64,000 bases of DNA from Desulfocicer vacuolatum DSM 3385 (GTDB lineage: Bacteria; Desulfobacterota; Desulfobacteria; Desulfobacterales; Desulfobacteraceae): assembly GCF_900176365.1 (NCBI RefSeq), contig NZ_FWXY01000002.1, positions 124,001 through 188,000 of the forward strand, in the 5' to 3' direction. This document shows, one piece after another, positions 46,434-56,239 of this stretch. Made by a program: the position numbers and the translations under genes. The notes below the pieces were generated by a model. That model was not told where the DNA came from and searched no databases. It was given only the letters and a program-made list of their open reading frames with translations. Position 1 is the stretch's first letter, and every line of letters starts with the position of its first letter.

Positions 46434-47867
46434 ATGACCCATGCCGAAAAAAAAGTAATTATCATTGACAAAAAACATTTAACACCGCCCTTTAATATTG
46501 CTCTAAAGGAAAATGGTGAAGCTTTTAAATGTACGGAAATTTTGCGCATTGTTCCCGGTAAACGGGCGGTCTTGTTAGGAGAATGGCAAAAAAAATCGGT
46601 AATTGTGAAACTTTTTTACAGACGATTCAAAGCCACAGGGCATTTTCACAGGGAAGTTGAAGGAAATCACCATTTTAAAAAGGCAAATATTCCAACTGCA
46701 AAAATTCTCCATAAAGGAAGCGCCGGGGATTACCGGGCAAAAATGCTGATTTTCGACTATATTTACCCTTCGAAAAATCTGGATACCCTCCTTAGATCAT
46801 GCAAAGACAGGGAAATACGCTGGAAACACCTTCAAAAGTTAATAATACTGGTTGCAAAAATGCATGGGGCCGGCCTTCAACACCATGATCTTCACCTGGA
46901 AAATTTTCTTGTCAAAGACAATGTGCTGTATGCCATAGACGGATCAGCACTGGAGGTAAAAGATAAAAACCATGCCCTTGACACACAAACAAGCTTAAAA
47001 AATCTGGCCACACTTTTTGCCCAGCGGGGCCTGGAAAAAAATTCCTTTTTCAAAGAACTTTTTTTTCTCTATTGCACCACCCGGGAATTTAAAGACAAAA
47101 CTAAACATCTTGCTTTACTTCAACGGATGGTCAAAAATGAACGTAAATTTAGAATAAAACGCTATTTAAAAAAAATTTACAGGCAGTCCACTGAAACTGT
47201 CTGCATAAAAGGCTTTACCTCCTTTCTTCTTTGCAAGAGATCAAATTACACCCCGGCCATGGCCAAATTCTTAGAAGATCCAGATAGCGCCTTTAACAAT
47301 CCTGAAACAGTAATGCTGAAAAACGGAAATTCTTCAACGGTGGTTCGATTCAAAATAAATGGTCAGGACCTTGTGATCAAACGCTACAATATTAAAAATC
47401 CTGTTCATGCTCTGAAACGCGCTTTTCAAAAAACCCGTGCCCATGGTTCCTGGTATGCTGCCCACCTGCTTTTGGAATATGGCATCAACACCCCTGCCCC
47501 CATTGCCATGAAAGAGGTACGCCTGGGTCCCTTTAAAAGCAGGGCCTATCTGATTTGTGATTACATTGAAGGACTAAGTGCCAGGGACTATTTTAAAGAC
47601 TTTCTGCCCAAAAGTGATACTCACCTGCCCCAAAAAATTCTTGGTATATTTAAAAAACTTGAATCGCTACAGATAAGCCACGGGGACATGAAAGCCACCA
47701 ATATCATTGTCCATTACGGAACACCTTTTTTGATTGACCTTGACAGTATGGTTCAACACAGAAGCAAAATCTGCTTTGCCAGGGCCCGCAATAAGGATGT
47801 AAAAAGATTTATGAAAAACTGGGCTGAAAAACCTGAAATTGCAACCATCTTTCACCCATTAAAATAA
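46434..47867 (+). CDS. Tandem two-domain LPS-kinase-like protein
   Basis: A 477-residue protein made of two successive WaaP/Kdo-kinase-like domains. Domain 1 (about 35-240): K59 in VIVKLF, catalytic loop QHHDLHLENFLV with D152 and N157, metal site AIDGS with D169. Domain 2 (about 290-470): K316 in LVIKRY, loop SHGDMKATNIIV with D418 and N423, metal site LIDLDSM with D435. Both keep a full set of catalytic residues. No signal peptide or helix. It probably phosphorylates core sugars at two sites or is a kinase with a regulatory partner domain; that is inference from context in the waa cluster. Confidence 0.8.
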   Translation: MTHAEKKVIIIDKKHLTPPFNIALKENGEAFKCTEILRIVPGKRAVLLGEWQKKSVIVKLFYRRFKATGHFHREVEGNHHFKKANIPTAKILHKGSAGDYRAKMLIFDYIYPSKNLDTLLRSCKDREIRWKHLQKLIILVAKMHGAGLQHHDLHLENFLVKDNVLYAIDGSALEVKDKNHALDTQTSLKNLATLFAQRGLEKNSFFKELFFLYCTTREFKDKTKHLALLQRMVKNERKFRIKRYLKKIYRQSTETVCIKGFTSFLLCKRSNYTPAMAKFLEDPDSAFNNPETVMLKNGNSSTVVRFKINGQDLVIKRYNIKNPVHALKRAFQKTRAHGSWYAAHLLLEYGINTPAPIAMKEVRLGPFKSRAYLICDYIEGLSARDYFKDFLPKSDTHLPQKILGIFKKLESLQISHGDMKATNIIVHYGTPFLIDLDSMVQHRSKICFARARNKDVKRFMKNWAEKPEIATIFHPLK

Positions 47868-47883
47868 AAATCAGGAATTATAC

Positions 47884-48495
47884 ATGGAACCTGTCTTTAA
47901 AATTGATCTGGAAAAAATGCTAAGCAATTCACCTAAAATCATTTTGGAACTGGGAAGTGGAAAAAAAAAGAAGCCGGGAAGAATTTTAATAGATAAGGTG
48001 GATATGCCACATATTGATATTATCACCGACTTGGAAGAAGGCCTTTCCTTTTTACCTGATAACTCTATTGATGAAATCCATTCCAAAAGCCTTTTAGAGC
48101 ATATTGATAATTTTGACTTACTGATGAGAGAGATATGGCGGGTGTTAAAACCCTCAGGGAAAAAATATCTGTATGTTCCTCATTTCTCAAATCCTTACTA
48201 TTTTTCAGACTATACCCATAAACGCTTTTTTGGTCTTTACTCTTTTGAATATTTTTCAAAGCAACAACACTTCAAACGCAAAGTTCCTTCCTTTTACAAC
48301 AATCAAAATGAATTTAAGACACAAGAAATCACATTGATATTCACCTCTCCATGGAAACCGCGTAAATTACTCAAACGAGTATTTCAAAAAATAGTTAATC
48401 TGCATCCATGGTTTATGGAATTCTATGAAGAAAATTTATGCTATATTATCCCTTGCTATGCTTTAAAAGCCACTTTAAAACCGATAAAATCCTAA
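47884..48495 (+). CDS. SAM-dependent methyltransferase (type 11-like)
   Basis: Class I methyltransferase fold, 203 residues. ILELGSGKKKKPGRILIDKV (about 20-39) is the SAM loop, with acidic DIITDLEEG next and EIHSKSLLEHI, then MREIWRVLKPSGKKYLYVPH as the late strand motif. Substrate unknown; location suggests a sugar of the outer core or O-chain. The sequence is visibly more A/T-rich than the genes before waaF. Confidence 0.8.
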   Translation: MEPVFKIDLEKMLSNSPKIILELGSGKKKKPGRILIDKVDMPHIDIITDLEEGLSFLPDNSIDEIHSKSLLEHIDNFDLLMREIWRVLKPSGKKYLYVPHFSNPYYFSDYTHKRFFGLYSFEYFSKQQHFKRKVPSFYNNQNEFKTQEITLIFTSPWKPRKLLKRVFQKIVNLHPWFMEFYEENLCYIIPCYALKATLKPIKS

Positions 48496-48549
48496 GGTCA
48501 ATTTTAAAAAATTCCATAATTACGACACCAAATCGAAAATTTCGGGCAA

Positions 48550-49164
48550 ATGATAATGAATATTAAAAAAAGAATGAAACATTTTTTTAAAAAAAGGAAA
48601 AAAAACACCTGGAAAAATAAATATGATGTAGGACGAGGTACTTATGGAGAACCAACAATCAGGCGTTGGGGAGATGCCACCACACTCAAAGTGGGTTGTT
48701 TTTGCTCCATCGCAAACAATGTAACGATCTTTCTTGGTGGAAATCATAGAACAGATTGGATCACAACCTATCCATTTCCTGTTTTCAGAGAAAACGCAAA
48801 ACAGATAAAAGGACACCCCGCATCCCACGGTAATGTTATCATTGGACATGATGTCTGGATCGGCTCCGGGGCCGTTATTCTAAGTGGTGTACACATAGCC
48901 AATGGAGCCGTTATCGGAGCATCAGCCGTTGTCACAAAAGACGTCGAACCCTATACAATTGTCGCTGGCAATCCGGCACAATTTGTTAAAACCCGTTTTA
49001 AAAAAAATGATATTAATATATTACAAGAACTAAACTGGTGGAATTGGAATGATACAAAAATAGATGCCGCAATGCCTTTTCTATTGAGTGGAGATGTCCC
49101 GGCTCTCCATGCGTTTTCCTCAAGGTTTGACTTATCCCACAAACAAGAAAAAACCCTCCGTTAA
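48550..49164 (+). CDS. CatB-like hexapeptide O-acetyltransferase
   Basis: Left-handed beta-helix acetyltransferase of 204 residues. [14 protein letters not shown] holds the catalytic histidine typical of xenobiotic acetyltransferase-type enzymes, followed by hexapeptide repeats [19 protein letters not shown] and [19 protein letters not shown] and the cap [12 protein letters not shown]. Likely acetylates a surface sugar rather than a drug, by context. It ends overlapping the converging glycosyltransferase by four bases. Confidence 0.83.
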   Translation: MIMNIKKRMKHFFKKRKKNTWKNKYDVGRGTYGEPTIRRWGDATTLKVGCFCSIANNVTIFLGGNHRTDWITTYPFPVFRENAKQIKGHPASHGNVIIGHDVWIGSGAVILSGVHIANGAVIGASAVVTKDVEPYTIVAGNPAQFVKTRFKKNDINILQELNWWNWNDTKIDAAMPFLLSGDVPALHAFSSRFDLSHKQEKTLR

Positions 49165-50150
49165 CTATCTATATTTTGAAGCAGTTTTATCATTGATCTG
49201 GAAGTCGCCTCATAATTGTAGCGTTTTTTAACAATCTGCTGTCCATATTTCCCCATGGAAAGCCTGAGTTGCTCATCATTTATAAGACTGCTAAGGGCAG
49301 ATAGCCACTCAGATTCATCATTAACAAGAAACCCTGATTTTCCCTGCACCACGATTTCCCTGTGAACACCCACATTAGATACAACCACAGGAAGAGAGCT
49401 TGACATATATTGCAACACCTTTAAACCGCATTTTCCTCGAGACCATGCATCATCGGACATCATGGATATTCCAATATGGCTTGAGCTCAACGCATCCACT
49501 TCTGTATCATTACTCCAATCAATTGGAAGGGTTGTTAAATTTTTTGTTTCAAGATCAAAATCTGCGATGATTTTCAACCTTATATGCGGCGATCTTTTGA
49601 CCAATATTTCCAAAATAGGAACCAGTTCCTGTAAATATTTTTTTGTGGATGAGCTTCCTATCCACACAATATCAATATTTTTTTTCGATTTCTCTCCCAC
49701 TTTTTTATAGCGATTAAGATCCACAGCTGTGGGTAATATATCAACGGATGCATTCCATTTTTTTGCATTTTCAGCAAGATATTCATTTCCGGCCCAAACA
49801 TGATCAACCGCCTTCAACATGGACTTAAACCTGCCTTTTCTAAGTCTGGAGTTCTTGCCATTACTCTTTACAAAGACTGCATCGTCAAAATCAAAAATCA
49901 ATTTTATTGATAAGAGCTGAAGAACAATTCGAAAGGGAAGGGAAAATGTCTTGCGTATCACAACCACTGCATCGGATTTCTTGACCTCCCGAAGAATGGT
50001 AAGCTTATGAAAACAACTGCCCTTAGTATCCATGTGTACAGGATAAAAGCCCGCTTGTTTTAGAAAAGGAAAATAATTTAAAGCTCTGTAACGTGTTGAT
50101 GCGCTTGATTGTCTTTTGGCAAGAAATATAATATAGGGTCGCTTTTTCAT
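49161..50150 (-). CDS. Glycosyltransferase, GT4-like
   Basis: Predicted cytosolic retaining glycosyltransferase of 329 residues. C-terminal domain has [43 protein letters not shown] and [15 protein letters not shown], matching the GT-B donor site with an acidic/glycine-rich loop. Sugar and acceptor are unknown. Strongly A/T-rich. It follows a leftward membrane glycosyltransferase by 25 bases. Confidence 0.78.
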   Translation of the reverse strand: MKKRPYIIFLAKRQSSASTRYRALNYFPFLKQAGFYPVHMDTKGSCFHKLTILREVKKSDAVVVIRKTFSLPFRIVLQLLSIKLIFDFDDAVFVKSNGKNSRLRKGRFKSMLKAVDHVWAGNEYLAENAKKWNASVDILPTAVDLNRYKKVGEKSKKNIDIVWIGSSSTKKYLQELVPILEILVKRSPHIRLKIIADFDLETKNLTTLPIDWSNDTEVDALSSSHIGISMMSDDAWSRGKCGLKVLQYMSSSLPVVVSNVGVHREIVVQGKSGFLVNDESEWLSALSSLINDEQLRLSMGKYGQQIVKKRYNYEATSRSMIKLLQNIDS

Positions 50151-50175
50151 ATTTATGATTAAATATTAGTCTCGA

Positions 50176-51771
50176 TTAAGGGTGTAAAGCATATATAATT
50201 GTTACTTCTTTTCCACTACTAAATCTTTTCAATTCTTTAAAACAATTAAAATCCAATTTTTCTTTACTCTTATCAAGTCTTATTTTCAAAATCAGAACAG
50301 CTGCCTTGTTTTTTACGGCAATTTTTTTTATTTCTTCAAAATTTTTATTTTTATATACTTCAATCGTCCAATCTGAACTCCAACTCTTTTCCAGGGTTGC
50401 ATAAAAAGGCAACCTATCGGCATTTGTTATAATTTTTATTTTTTTTGACGAACTATTCATGGCAAACCATGCAACAGAACGTGGGATCGTATTATCGTTT
50501 TCTTCGATCAGGCAAAAGGTTTTTACAGCGGGTATAGATACAACAAAAAAAATAACTATTGGTATCAGAATCCTGTGAGATGAATTACGCCTTTGCATCC
50601 ACAGCGCATTGATTCCAGCTCCAATCCATGGAAGAAGAAGAAATGCGGGTATCATTAAAAAACGGGTTGCAACAAAGTCTCGAGTCAAAAGAGAATAGTA
50701 GACCAGTCCAATAAAAATAAAAAATATCCAAAAAATGTATTTTCCTTGTGCAGTAAAAGGCTTTCTAAGTCCTCGATAAAGTGGAATGCATGATAGTGGG
50801 GAAATTATTTTTCCCACTATCTCAACCATTCCCATCAAATAAATGATGAGAATATAATGTCTTGACAATGATGCAAAATTATAATGCCAACCAGAGAATG
50901 GTGGGTAATTCTCAGCTTCAGAAAAAAAATTGTAAATCTGAAAATAATTGTGGAACCTGTGCCCACGTAAAAAGTAAAACAACTCATTAAAGACTTGATC
51001 AAACCGGTTTGCAGCAATAAAATTAACACCCATTATCTTGGTTAGCATAAAAGCTATCCCAAAGGGAAATCCCAACCAAAGCAGAAGCTTCAAAAAATAT
51101 TTTTTTTTTTGATTTTCCACAGTCAGGCCACGATAAAACAAAAGGCCGGCATAAAAAAAAACAAAAATCAATCCTTCGATCCTGATAAGTATGGATGTCC
51201 AGACCAAAACAAAAATAATTCCAAACAAAAAAAAGTCTGATTTTCGGCTCCATAGCAATACAGCGTGGAGCAAACAGGCTGAAATCAGTAAAAACAAAGC
51301 ATCCCGACTGACATAAAGTGCCCATTCATTCATCTTTGGTAAAAGAGCAAACATAAGCGAGGCCCAAAAAGCCGATTTGGGCCCAAACATGGCTTTTGTC
51401 AAATAATACAAAGGAATTATGGATAAAATCATGCTCCCTATGGATATAAAATATCCTGCGCTAATCCAATTCGGGATAATGGTATGGATTAATGCCATCA
51501 GCATGGGGTACGCCGGCATGGGGTAGATGGAGAAACCGGCACTCATATTACCTGCAGCATACTGTTTGGCTGCATTTATATAAAGAATACCATCCATATT
51601 TATAGCAGATTGGTGCAAAAAAAATAAAAGAATCGCTTTTACCCCCACAGAAACAAGCAATGGGATACCAAGATAAAATCGGTCAAAAGCTTTTTCACTT
51701 AAATTATCTGACAGGAAATATTTTTGAAAAAAACCTTTATTAATGGCACACCACCTTTTTAAAATCAGCAA
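50176..51771 (-). CDS. Membrane glycosyltransferase, GT39/ArnT-like
   Basis: 531 residues with about eleven to twelve hydrophobic segments and a soluble C-terminal portion. The first periplasmic loop has NMDGILYINAAKQYAAGN, where the DG/DE acidic residue is typical of polyprenyl-phosphate-sugar transferases. EWALYVSRDALFLLISA and LIRIEGLIFVFFY are consistent with the family. Likely modifies lipid A/core or O-chain on the periplasmic side; substrate unknown. Overlaps the GT2 gene by seven bases. Confidence 0.7.
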   Translation of the reverse strand: MLILKRWCAINKGFFQKYFLSDNLSEKAFDRFYLGIPLLVSVGVKAILLFFLHQSAINMDGILYINAAKQYAAGNMSAGFSIYPMPAYPMLMALIHTIIPNWISAGYFISIGSMILSIIPLYYLTKAMFGPKSAFWASLMFALLPKMNEWALYVSRDALFLLISACLLHAVLLWSRKSDFFLFGIIFVLVWTSILIRIEGLIFVFFYAGLLFYRGLTVENQKKKYFLKLLLWLGFPFGIAFMLTKIMGVNFIAANRFDQVFNELFYFLRGHRFHNYFQIYNFFSEAENYPPFSGWHYNFASLSRHYILIIYLMGMVEIVGKIISPLSCIPLYRGLRKPFTAQGKYIFWIFFIFIGLVYYSLLTRDFVATRFLMIPAFLLLPWIGAGINALWMQRRNSSHRILIPIVIFFVVSIPAVKTFCLIEENDNTIPRSVAWFAMNSSSKKIKIITNADRLPFYATLEKSWSSDWTIEVYKNKNFEEIKKIAVKNKAAVLILKIRLDKSKEKLDFNCFKELKRFSSGKEVTIIYALHP

Positions 51772-52643
51772 TCAAGAGAAATATCATTTAATATTTTATC
51801 TGCATCAAGTTGTCTAAGTTCTTTTTGACAACGTTTCAACCCTTTTTTTATGGTTTTACTGCTGGAACCTAATTCTGGATTAAAAATCATGGTGGCATGG
51901 TTAAGGTGAACAAGATATGTAGTTAAAAATTTAGCAGATAAAAAAATCATCCGATGGCCCTTTTCAATAAGAAGGGTGTGCATAAGGCTACCGGCGGTTT
52001 CATCTCCTCCGGTAAAGGTGAGATTATATTTTTTAATAAGATCCATACGGTAAAGAGCACAATGACTTCGGAGATAGAAATAGTCATTTCCATCACAATT
52101 TAAATTATCAGTATTTTTTTGGAAGAGGTTATAATAACCGCTTTTTTTTTGAACTTCAATCGTTTTAAGCTTTATTTCATTTTTAGCCAATCCGTAATAG
52201 AGCCCCCTTATGCCAAATTCAATTAATTTCCAAATTCGTTTTCCAACAGAAGGAGGTTCTTCCAATTTCCATGACCCCACACCGGCAATATCCGTAGAAT
52301 TTTCTATTTCAGAAAGCAAAACCGTAAGCCAACGTGGATCTTTTATTAGAGTATCTGTATGAATTGACAAAACATAAGGGGTTTTTACTCGCTTGAGAGC
52401 AAGATCAAGTGCCCTTGAATGGGAAAGAGATGGACTCTCCCCGGGAATCGTAGTCCTTTCAATCAACTCAACCCAGGTAAGGGACTTTAAGTACAGCAAA
52501 GAGTCATCCTGAGAATCGTTATCAATAACAATCACATGTACCTTTTCAGGATCTGTATATTTGCGTATAAGGCGCAAACAAAGTTTAGTAAGGTCAGGTG
52601 TTTTATACTGTGGAATAAGCAAAGTTACTTTAGGAACAGACAT
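51765..52643 (-). CDS. Family 2 glycosyltransferase
   Basis: GT-A fold enzyme of 292 residues. N-terminal KVTLLIPQYKTPDLTKLCL, then VIVIDNDSQDDSL (nucleotide site) and LSIHTDTLIKDP (the DxD-like metal motif). The ATG at 52643 has TCAGGAAAGAAG upstream and starts at the domain edge, so it is preferred over the ATG at 52670. Part of the A/T-rich surface-sugar island; acceptor unknown. Confidence 0.83.
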   Translation of the reverse strand: MSVPKVTLLIPQYKTPDLTKLCLRLIRKYTDPEKVHVIVIDNDSQDDSLLYLKSLTWVELIERTTIPGESPSLSHSRALDLALKRVKTPYVLSIHTDTLIKDPRWLTVLLSEIENSTDIAGVGSWKLEEPPSVGKRIWKLIEFGIRGLYYGLAKNEIKLKTIEVQKKSGYYNLFQKNTDNLNCDGNDYFYLRSHCALYRMDLIKKYNLTFTGGDETAGSLMHTLLIEKGHRMIFLSAKFLTTYLVHLNHATMIFNPELGSSSKTIKKGLKRCQKELRQLDADKILNDISLDC

Positions 52644-52692
52644 CTTCTTTCCTGATATGTTATAAATCATAATAGTACGTAGTCGATATTAA

Positions 52693-52876
52693 CTCAACTT
52701 TCGGGCTTCATTTCAAAGTCGGCATTTTTAAATGTACCCATGGGCTCAGTGTGCCCACGGGGTCAAGCTTTTGTTATTGATGTTATCGACCAAGGCCTTT
52801 GCCAACGAAAAAAGCCTCGATAATGTCAATAACGAAAGCCTGACCCCACCACGAAATGCGAACACCGAAAGTTGAG
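52693..52876 (+). mobile_element. 184-bp MITE-like element, family 1, copy 4
   Basis: Same termini; flanked by the 7-bp duplication ATATTAA at 52686-52692 and 52877-52883. It has a few private substitutions (for example GTGCCCACGG where others read GTGCCGACGG). It sits upstream of the leftward GT2 gene and downstream of the heptosyltransferase. Confidence 0.92.
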
Positions 52877-52922
52877 ATATTAAAATGTCGTCACTCATCA
52901 GTTCTCCAACAGGGATAAAAAT

Positions 52923-53885
52923 CTAAAGGAGCAATGACCCAAGCGAACAAAAGACCTCTTGTGGTGTGATATCATCCATGCACCTGGGGTTTTTACATTT
53001 TTTTCTATTACAAGGAGTGCATGGCAACTTTTTTTGTATCACAACGCCTCTAAACGGCCCTGTACGTCGTGGATCAGTGGGCCCAAAAAGTGCTATTAAA
53101 TCAATTCCAAGAGCAGCTGCCAGGTGCATGGCACCCGTATCACAGGAAATTACGCATCGGGCATTTGCAATTACCTCAACTAACTGGGGAATGGATGTCT
53201 TACCGGTAAGATCAATGATATCTGCATTTGTTTTATCATGAATTTTCTTTCCCCCCTCAACATCTTCAGGACCGCCCGTAAGAACCGCCTGCAGATGAAA
53301 TTTTTCATTAAGCTTATCTGCAAGGTCTGCAAAATTATTTAAACGCCACTGCTTTACAGGTCGAGAAGCACCGATATTGAGTACAATATATCTATCTGGA
53401 AGATTGAACGTCTTTTTGAATGTTCGGGGAATCATCCAAGACACTTCACTTAAAGGGATATTAATATGTTCTGCAAATTCAAGGTACTGGTTAAGCATAT
53501 GGGCCTTGGGATTTGAGGGGGGAATCCTGTCAAAGGGAAACAGCCATGTCACTTCTTTGCATCTTTCCCGGTTAAATCCCACACGCCAAGAGGTTCTGGC
53601 CGCCATGGTAAACAAGGCTGATTTTAAAATTCTTTGGAGATCAAGGGTAATATCATATTGCTTTTCCCTTATTTTTCCCAGGGCTGACGGCAGGGAATCT
53701 ATTATTTTTTTTTTATCAAATAAAATAGCGTTATCCACACAAGGGTGGTTTGCAACAAGGGGATAACTCAACGGCGCAACAAGCCAGTCAATTTCAGCGT
53801 TAAAATATTTTTTTATATTTACAACAAGGGGAAAAGTATTGATAACATCACCCAATGCCCCAAGTTTTATGATTAAAATTTTCAT
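52923..53885 (-). CDS. Lipopolysaccharide heptosyltransferase (GT9, WaaC/WaaQ-like)
   Basis: ADP-heptose transferase of 320 residues. KILIIKLGALGDVINTFPLV at the N-terminus, VLNIGASRPVKQWRLNNFADL in the middle and SCDTGAMHLAAALGIDLIALFGPTDPRRTGP as the donor site (the last two are typical of WaaC/WaaQ). AAGGACGCATA precedes the ATG. With waaF at 43353 it gives two heptosyltransferases; this is the likelier heptosyltransferase I, although type III is possible. A cysteine group CTPCNRKKCKNPRCM lies near the end. Confidence 0.88.
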   Translation of the reverse strand: MKILIIKLGALGDVINTFPLVVNIKKYFNAEIDWLVAPLSYPLVANHPCVDNAILFDKKKIIDSLPSALGKIREKQYDITLDLQRILKSALFTMAARTSWRVGFNRERCKEVTWLFPFDRIPPSNPKAHMLNQYLEFAEHINIPLSEVSWMIPRTFKKTFNLPDRYIVLNIGASRPVKQWRLNNFADLADKLNEKFHLQAVLTGGPEDVEGGKKIHDKTNADIIDLTGKTSIPQLVEVIANARCVISCDTGAMHLAAALGIDLIALFGPTDPRRTGPFRGVVIQKKLPCTPCNRKKCKNPRCMDDITPQEVFCSLGSLLL

Positions 53886-53971
53886 TATGCGTCCTTAAAA
53901 ACCAATCCAAGCTCAATGTAGACATGTAAAATCCTGAGCCAAAGGGCCAGGGGATTCGCATTAGACTAAAA

Positions 53972-54102
53972 GTAAATATTCGGGTTGGTTCTGTAAATGT
54001 TTGGCCGGTGCCCATATTTGCTTAGTTGGGACTGCGTAGCATACCATTGCTATGTGAGCAGACCCAAATGAGTGAATATGGGGGTACTGCCCGAATATTT
54101 AC
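53972..54102 (+). mobile_element. 131-bp MITE-like element, family 2, copy 1
   Basis: Begins GTAAATATTCGG and ends CCGAATATTTAC (12-bp terminal inverted repeats). Interior has GGGACTGCGTAGCATACC facing a partly complementary TGCTATGTGAGCAGACCC. Flanks GACTAAAA (left) and AACTAAAA (right) differ by one base and look like an aged 8-bp target duplication. The second copy is at 60128. Confidence 0.8.
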
Positions 54103-54120
54103 AACTAAAACCATGTTTAT

Positions 54121-54798
54121 TCAAAGATCCAGGGCACTTATCTCCTCCGGTAATTTATATTTTTGAACAGCCCGTCCCCACCTTTGATGATAACTTTTTT
54201 TAAGCCGGGATTTACTCTTTGACCAGTAACGGGCCTTGTCAAAATCAATAATATAAATTTTATTATCACCATTCAGTAGAATATTGCCAGGATGAAGATC
54301 AACATGTTGAATATTATGTTTTATTAAACGGTTTATGGCATTTGAAATTTCAGGTAAAAAGCCCAATGCTCTTTTTCTATCTTCAAGACAGACCCGAACA
54401 AAAGAGCGATGCTCTTTTACCTCTTTTAGAATCAACCATGTTTTATAAAAAGGAAAACCGACACTTGCATATGCCACGGGCAAAGGGACAGTTATACCTG
54501 CTTTTTCTGCCGCAATCAAAAAATCGAACTCTCTCTTGGATCGAATTTGCCCGGTATTTAAATAACGGTCTTTATTAATCCGGGCCATCCATCCCCCCCG
54601 TTGATAGCTTTTTATAACAATAGAGCCCGTTTCCGGGAGGATGAGAAATTGCGGAGGAATCCTTCCTTCAAGCATATGGGTTCCATGTCCTGGATTTGAT
54701 CTAAAAATATCGATCAATTTATCAAGACTTGTATTGCTAAGCAAGCGGTCCGAGGCAAAGGAGTAATTTTTATGAACAATATGATGAATGTCCGGCAT
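54121..54798 (-). CDS. kdkA: Kdo kinase-like lipopolysaccharide kinase
   Basis: KdkA-family enzyme of 225 residues expected to phosphorylate Kdo in organisms with a single Kdo. MLEGRIPPQFLIL and GSIVIKSYQRGG (ATP-site lysine) are typical, with catalytic loop HVDLHPGNILLN and metal site IIDFDKAR. The ATG at 54798 follows AGGTTGATAATC; the TTG nine bases upstream is less likely. It is isolated between two MITE-like elements. Confidence 0.85.
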   Translation of the reverse strand: MPDIHHIVHKNYSFASDRLLSNTSLDKLIDIFRSNPGHGTHMLEGRIPPQFLILPETGSIVIKSYQRGGWMARINKDRYLNTGQIRSKREFDFLIAAEKAGITVPLPVAYASVGFPFYKTWLILKEVKEHRSFVRVCLEDRKRALGFLPEISNAINRLIKHNIQHVDLHPGNILLNGDNKIYIIDFDKARYWSKSKSRLKKSYHQRWGRAVQKYKLPEEISALDL

Positions 54799-54926
54799 GA
54801 TTATCAACCTAAATACTTGACTCTTTTATTCCAGGGGTATACGCATTTTCCCTGCCCATCACACACCCCATTGATTTCATTCAATTTGTGTCCCATCGGT
54901 TCAATTCAAACTATTTTAATAAATAA

Positions 54927-55110
54927 CTCAACTTTCGGGCTTCATTTCAAAGCCGGCATTTTTAAATGTACCGATGGGGTCAGTGTGCCGACGGGGTCAG
55001 GCTTTTGTTATTGATGTTATCGACCAAGGCCTTTGCCAACGAAAAAAGCCTCGATAATGTCAATAACGAAAGCCTGACCCCACCACGAAATGCGAACACC
55101 GAAAGTTGAG
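54927..55110 (+). mobile_element. 184-bp MITE-like element, family 1, copy 5
   Basis: Termini CTCAACTTTCGG/CCGAAAGTTGAG, with 7-bp duplication TAAATAA at 54920-54926 and 55111-55117. It fills most of the gap between kdkA and lptG; the remaining bases (54799-54926) show no gene. Confidence 0.92.
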
Positions 55111-55157
55111 TAAATAAAAGAGTTGAATCTCCAATCGAAAAAATGGAAATGCGTTCG

Positions 55158-56234
55158 TTATTCCGTGCGAGTCAGATAAAACAAGGCAACACACAAAAAC
55201 AAAAAATTGGCACTCCAGGCACTGATAAAGGGAGGCAGCATGCGGCCATACCCAAGGGATGTGGTAAAGCTGTATAAAATCCAGTACAAAAATGCCATGC
55301 CAAGCCCCATGACAATACCCAAAGGCAGATTTTCCTTTATTTTTGGGCGCATACCCACCGCAGCTCCCATGATGGCCATGATAAGGCAGATAAAAGGAAA
55401 AGCGGTTTTCCCCAGAAGATCCACCCGGTAGGTGGTGGCGTCATAGCCCTCCTGCTCGACCTTTTTAATGTGGGCCGCAAGTTCAACAAACCGCATTTCA
55501 TCGGTTTTTTTCACCATCTGCCCCAAATCTTCGGGAAGCAGCGCCATATCCACGACCTTTTCATCATGCAAGGTCACCTTTCCCGTATCATCACCCGGAG
55601 AAAAATCTTGAACCATCATATTAAAAAAATGCCACTGCCCCTCCTTATACACACCTGAACGGGCATCCATGCGCTGGACAACCCGGAAGTGATCATCCAT
55701 GCGGGTGAGGGAAACCCCGGAAAGGGTTTGATCCACAGGGTTAAAAAATTTAAAATGGGCAATGGTGTCATCGCTTTTAATCCAGATGTTTTCCCGGGTG
55801 GCATGGACCTGGTGCTTTTTTTTAATCACCGAATATTTAATGTAATTGGCCTTTGCCATGGTCACCGGCACCACGGTTTCCCCCAGAAAAAACATGGAAA
55901 CAGAGAGCAGTATACCGGCCACCACTGCAGGTGTTACAAGGGTATAAGCACTGATGCCTCCGGCCTTTAACGCCAGAAGTTCATTGTTACGATTCATGAG
56001 CCCAAATACCACAATGACAGCCAGAACCACCCCGGCCGGGGTGAACTGAACAAACATAAAAGGCGTTTTTAAAAGCACATACCCCAGCGCATCCACAAGG
56101 GAAATGCCTGCTTTAAAAAATTTATTCAAATTGGTCAGGTAATCCACGGCCACAAAAATGGCAAGTACAATGAATTGGACAATACCAAAAAACCGCAGGA
56201 ACTGTACCATCCAGTATCGGTTTATGATGGACAT
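55158..56234 (-). CDS. lptG: LPS export ABC transporter permease LptG
   Basis: YjgP/YjgQ-family permease that with LptF and LptB extracts LPS from the inner membrane. Six helices and a periplasmic beta-jellyroll middle (about 130-260). NRYWMVQFLRFFGIVQFIVLAIF is the first helix region and ELLALKAGGISAYTL the coupling-helix region. The ATG at 56234 gives 358 residues; the longer frame overlaps lptF. It lies five bases after lptF. Confidence 0.92.
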   Translation of the reverse strand: MSIINRYWMVQFLRFFGIVQFIVLAIFVAVDYLTNLNKFFKAGISLVDALGYVLLKTPFMFVQFTPAGVVLAVIVVFGLMNRNNELLALKAGGISAYTLVTPAVVAGILLSVSMFFLGETVVPVTMAKANYIKYSVIKKKHQVHATRENIWIKSDDTIAHFKFFNPVDQTLSGVSLTRMDDHFRVVQRMDARSGVYKEGQWHFFNMMVQDFSPGDDTGKVTLHDEKVVDMALLPEDLGQMVKKTDEMRFVELAAHIKKVEQEGYDATTYRVDLLGKTAFPFICLIMAIMGAAVGMRPKIKENLPLGIVMGLGMAFLYWILYSFTTSLGYGRMLPPFISAWSANFLFLCVALFYLTRTE

Positions 56235-56239
56235 ACAGG

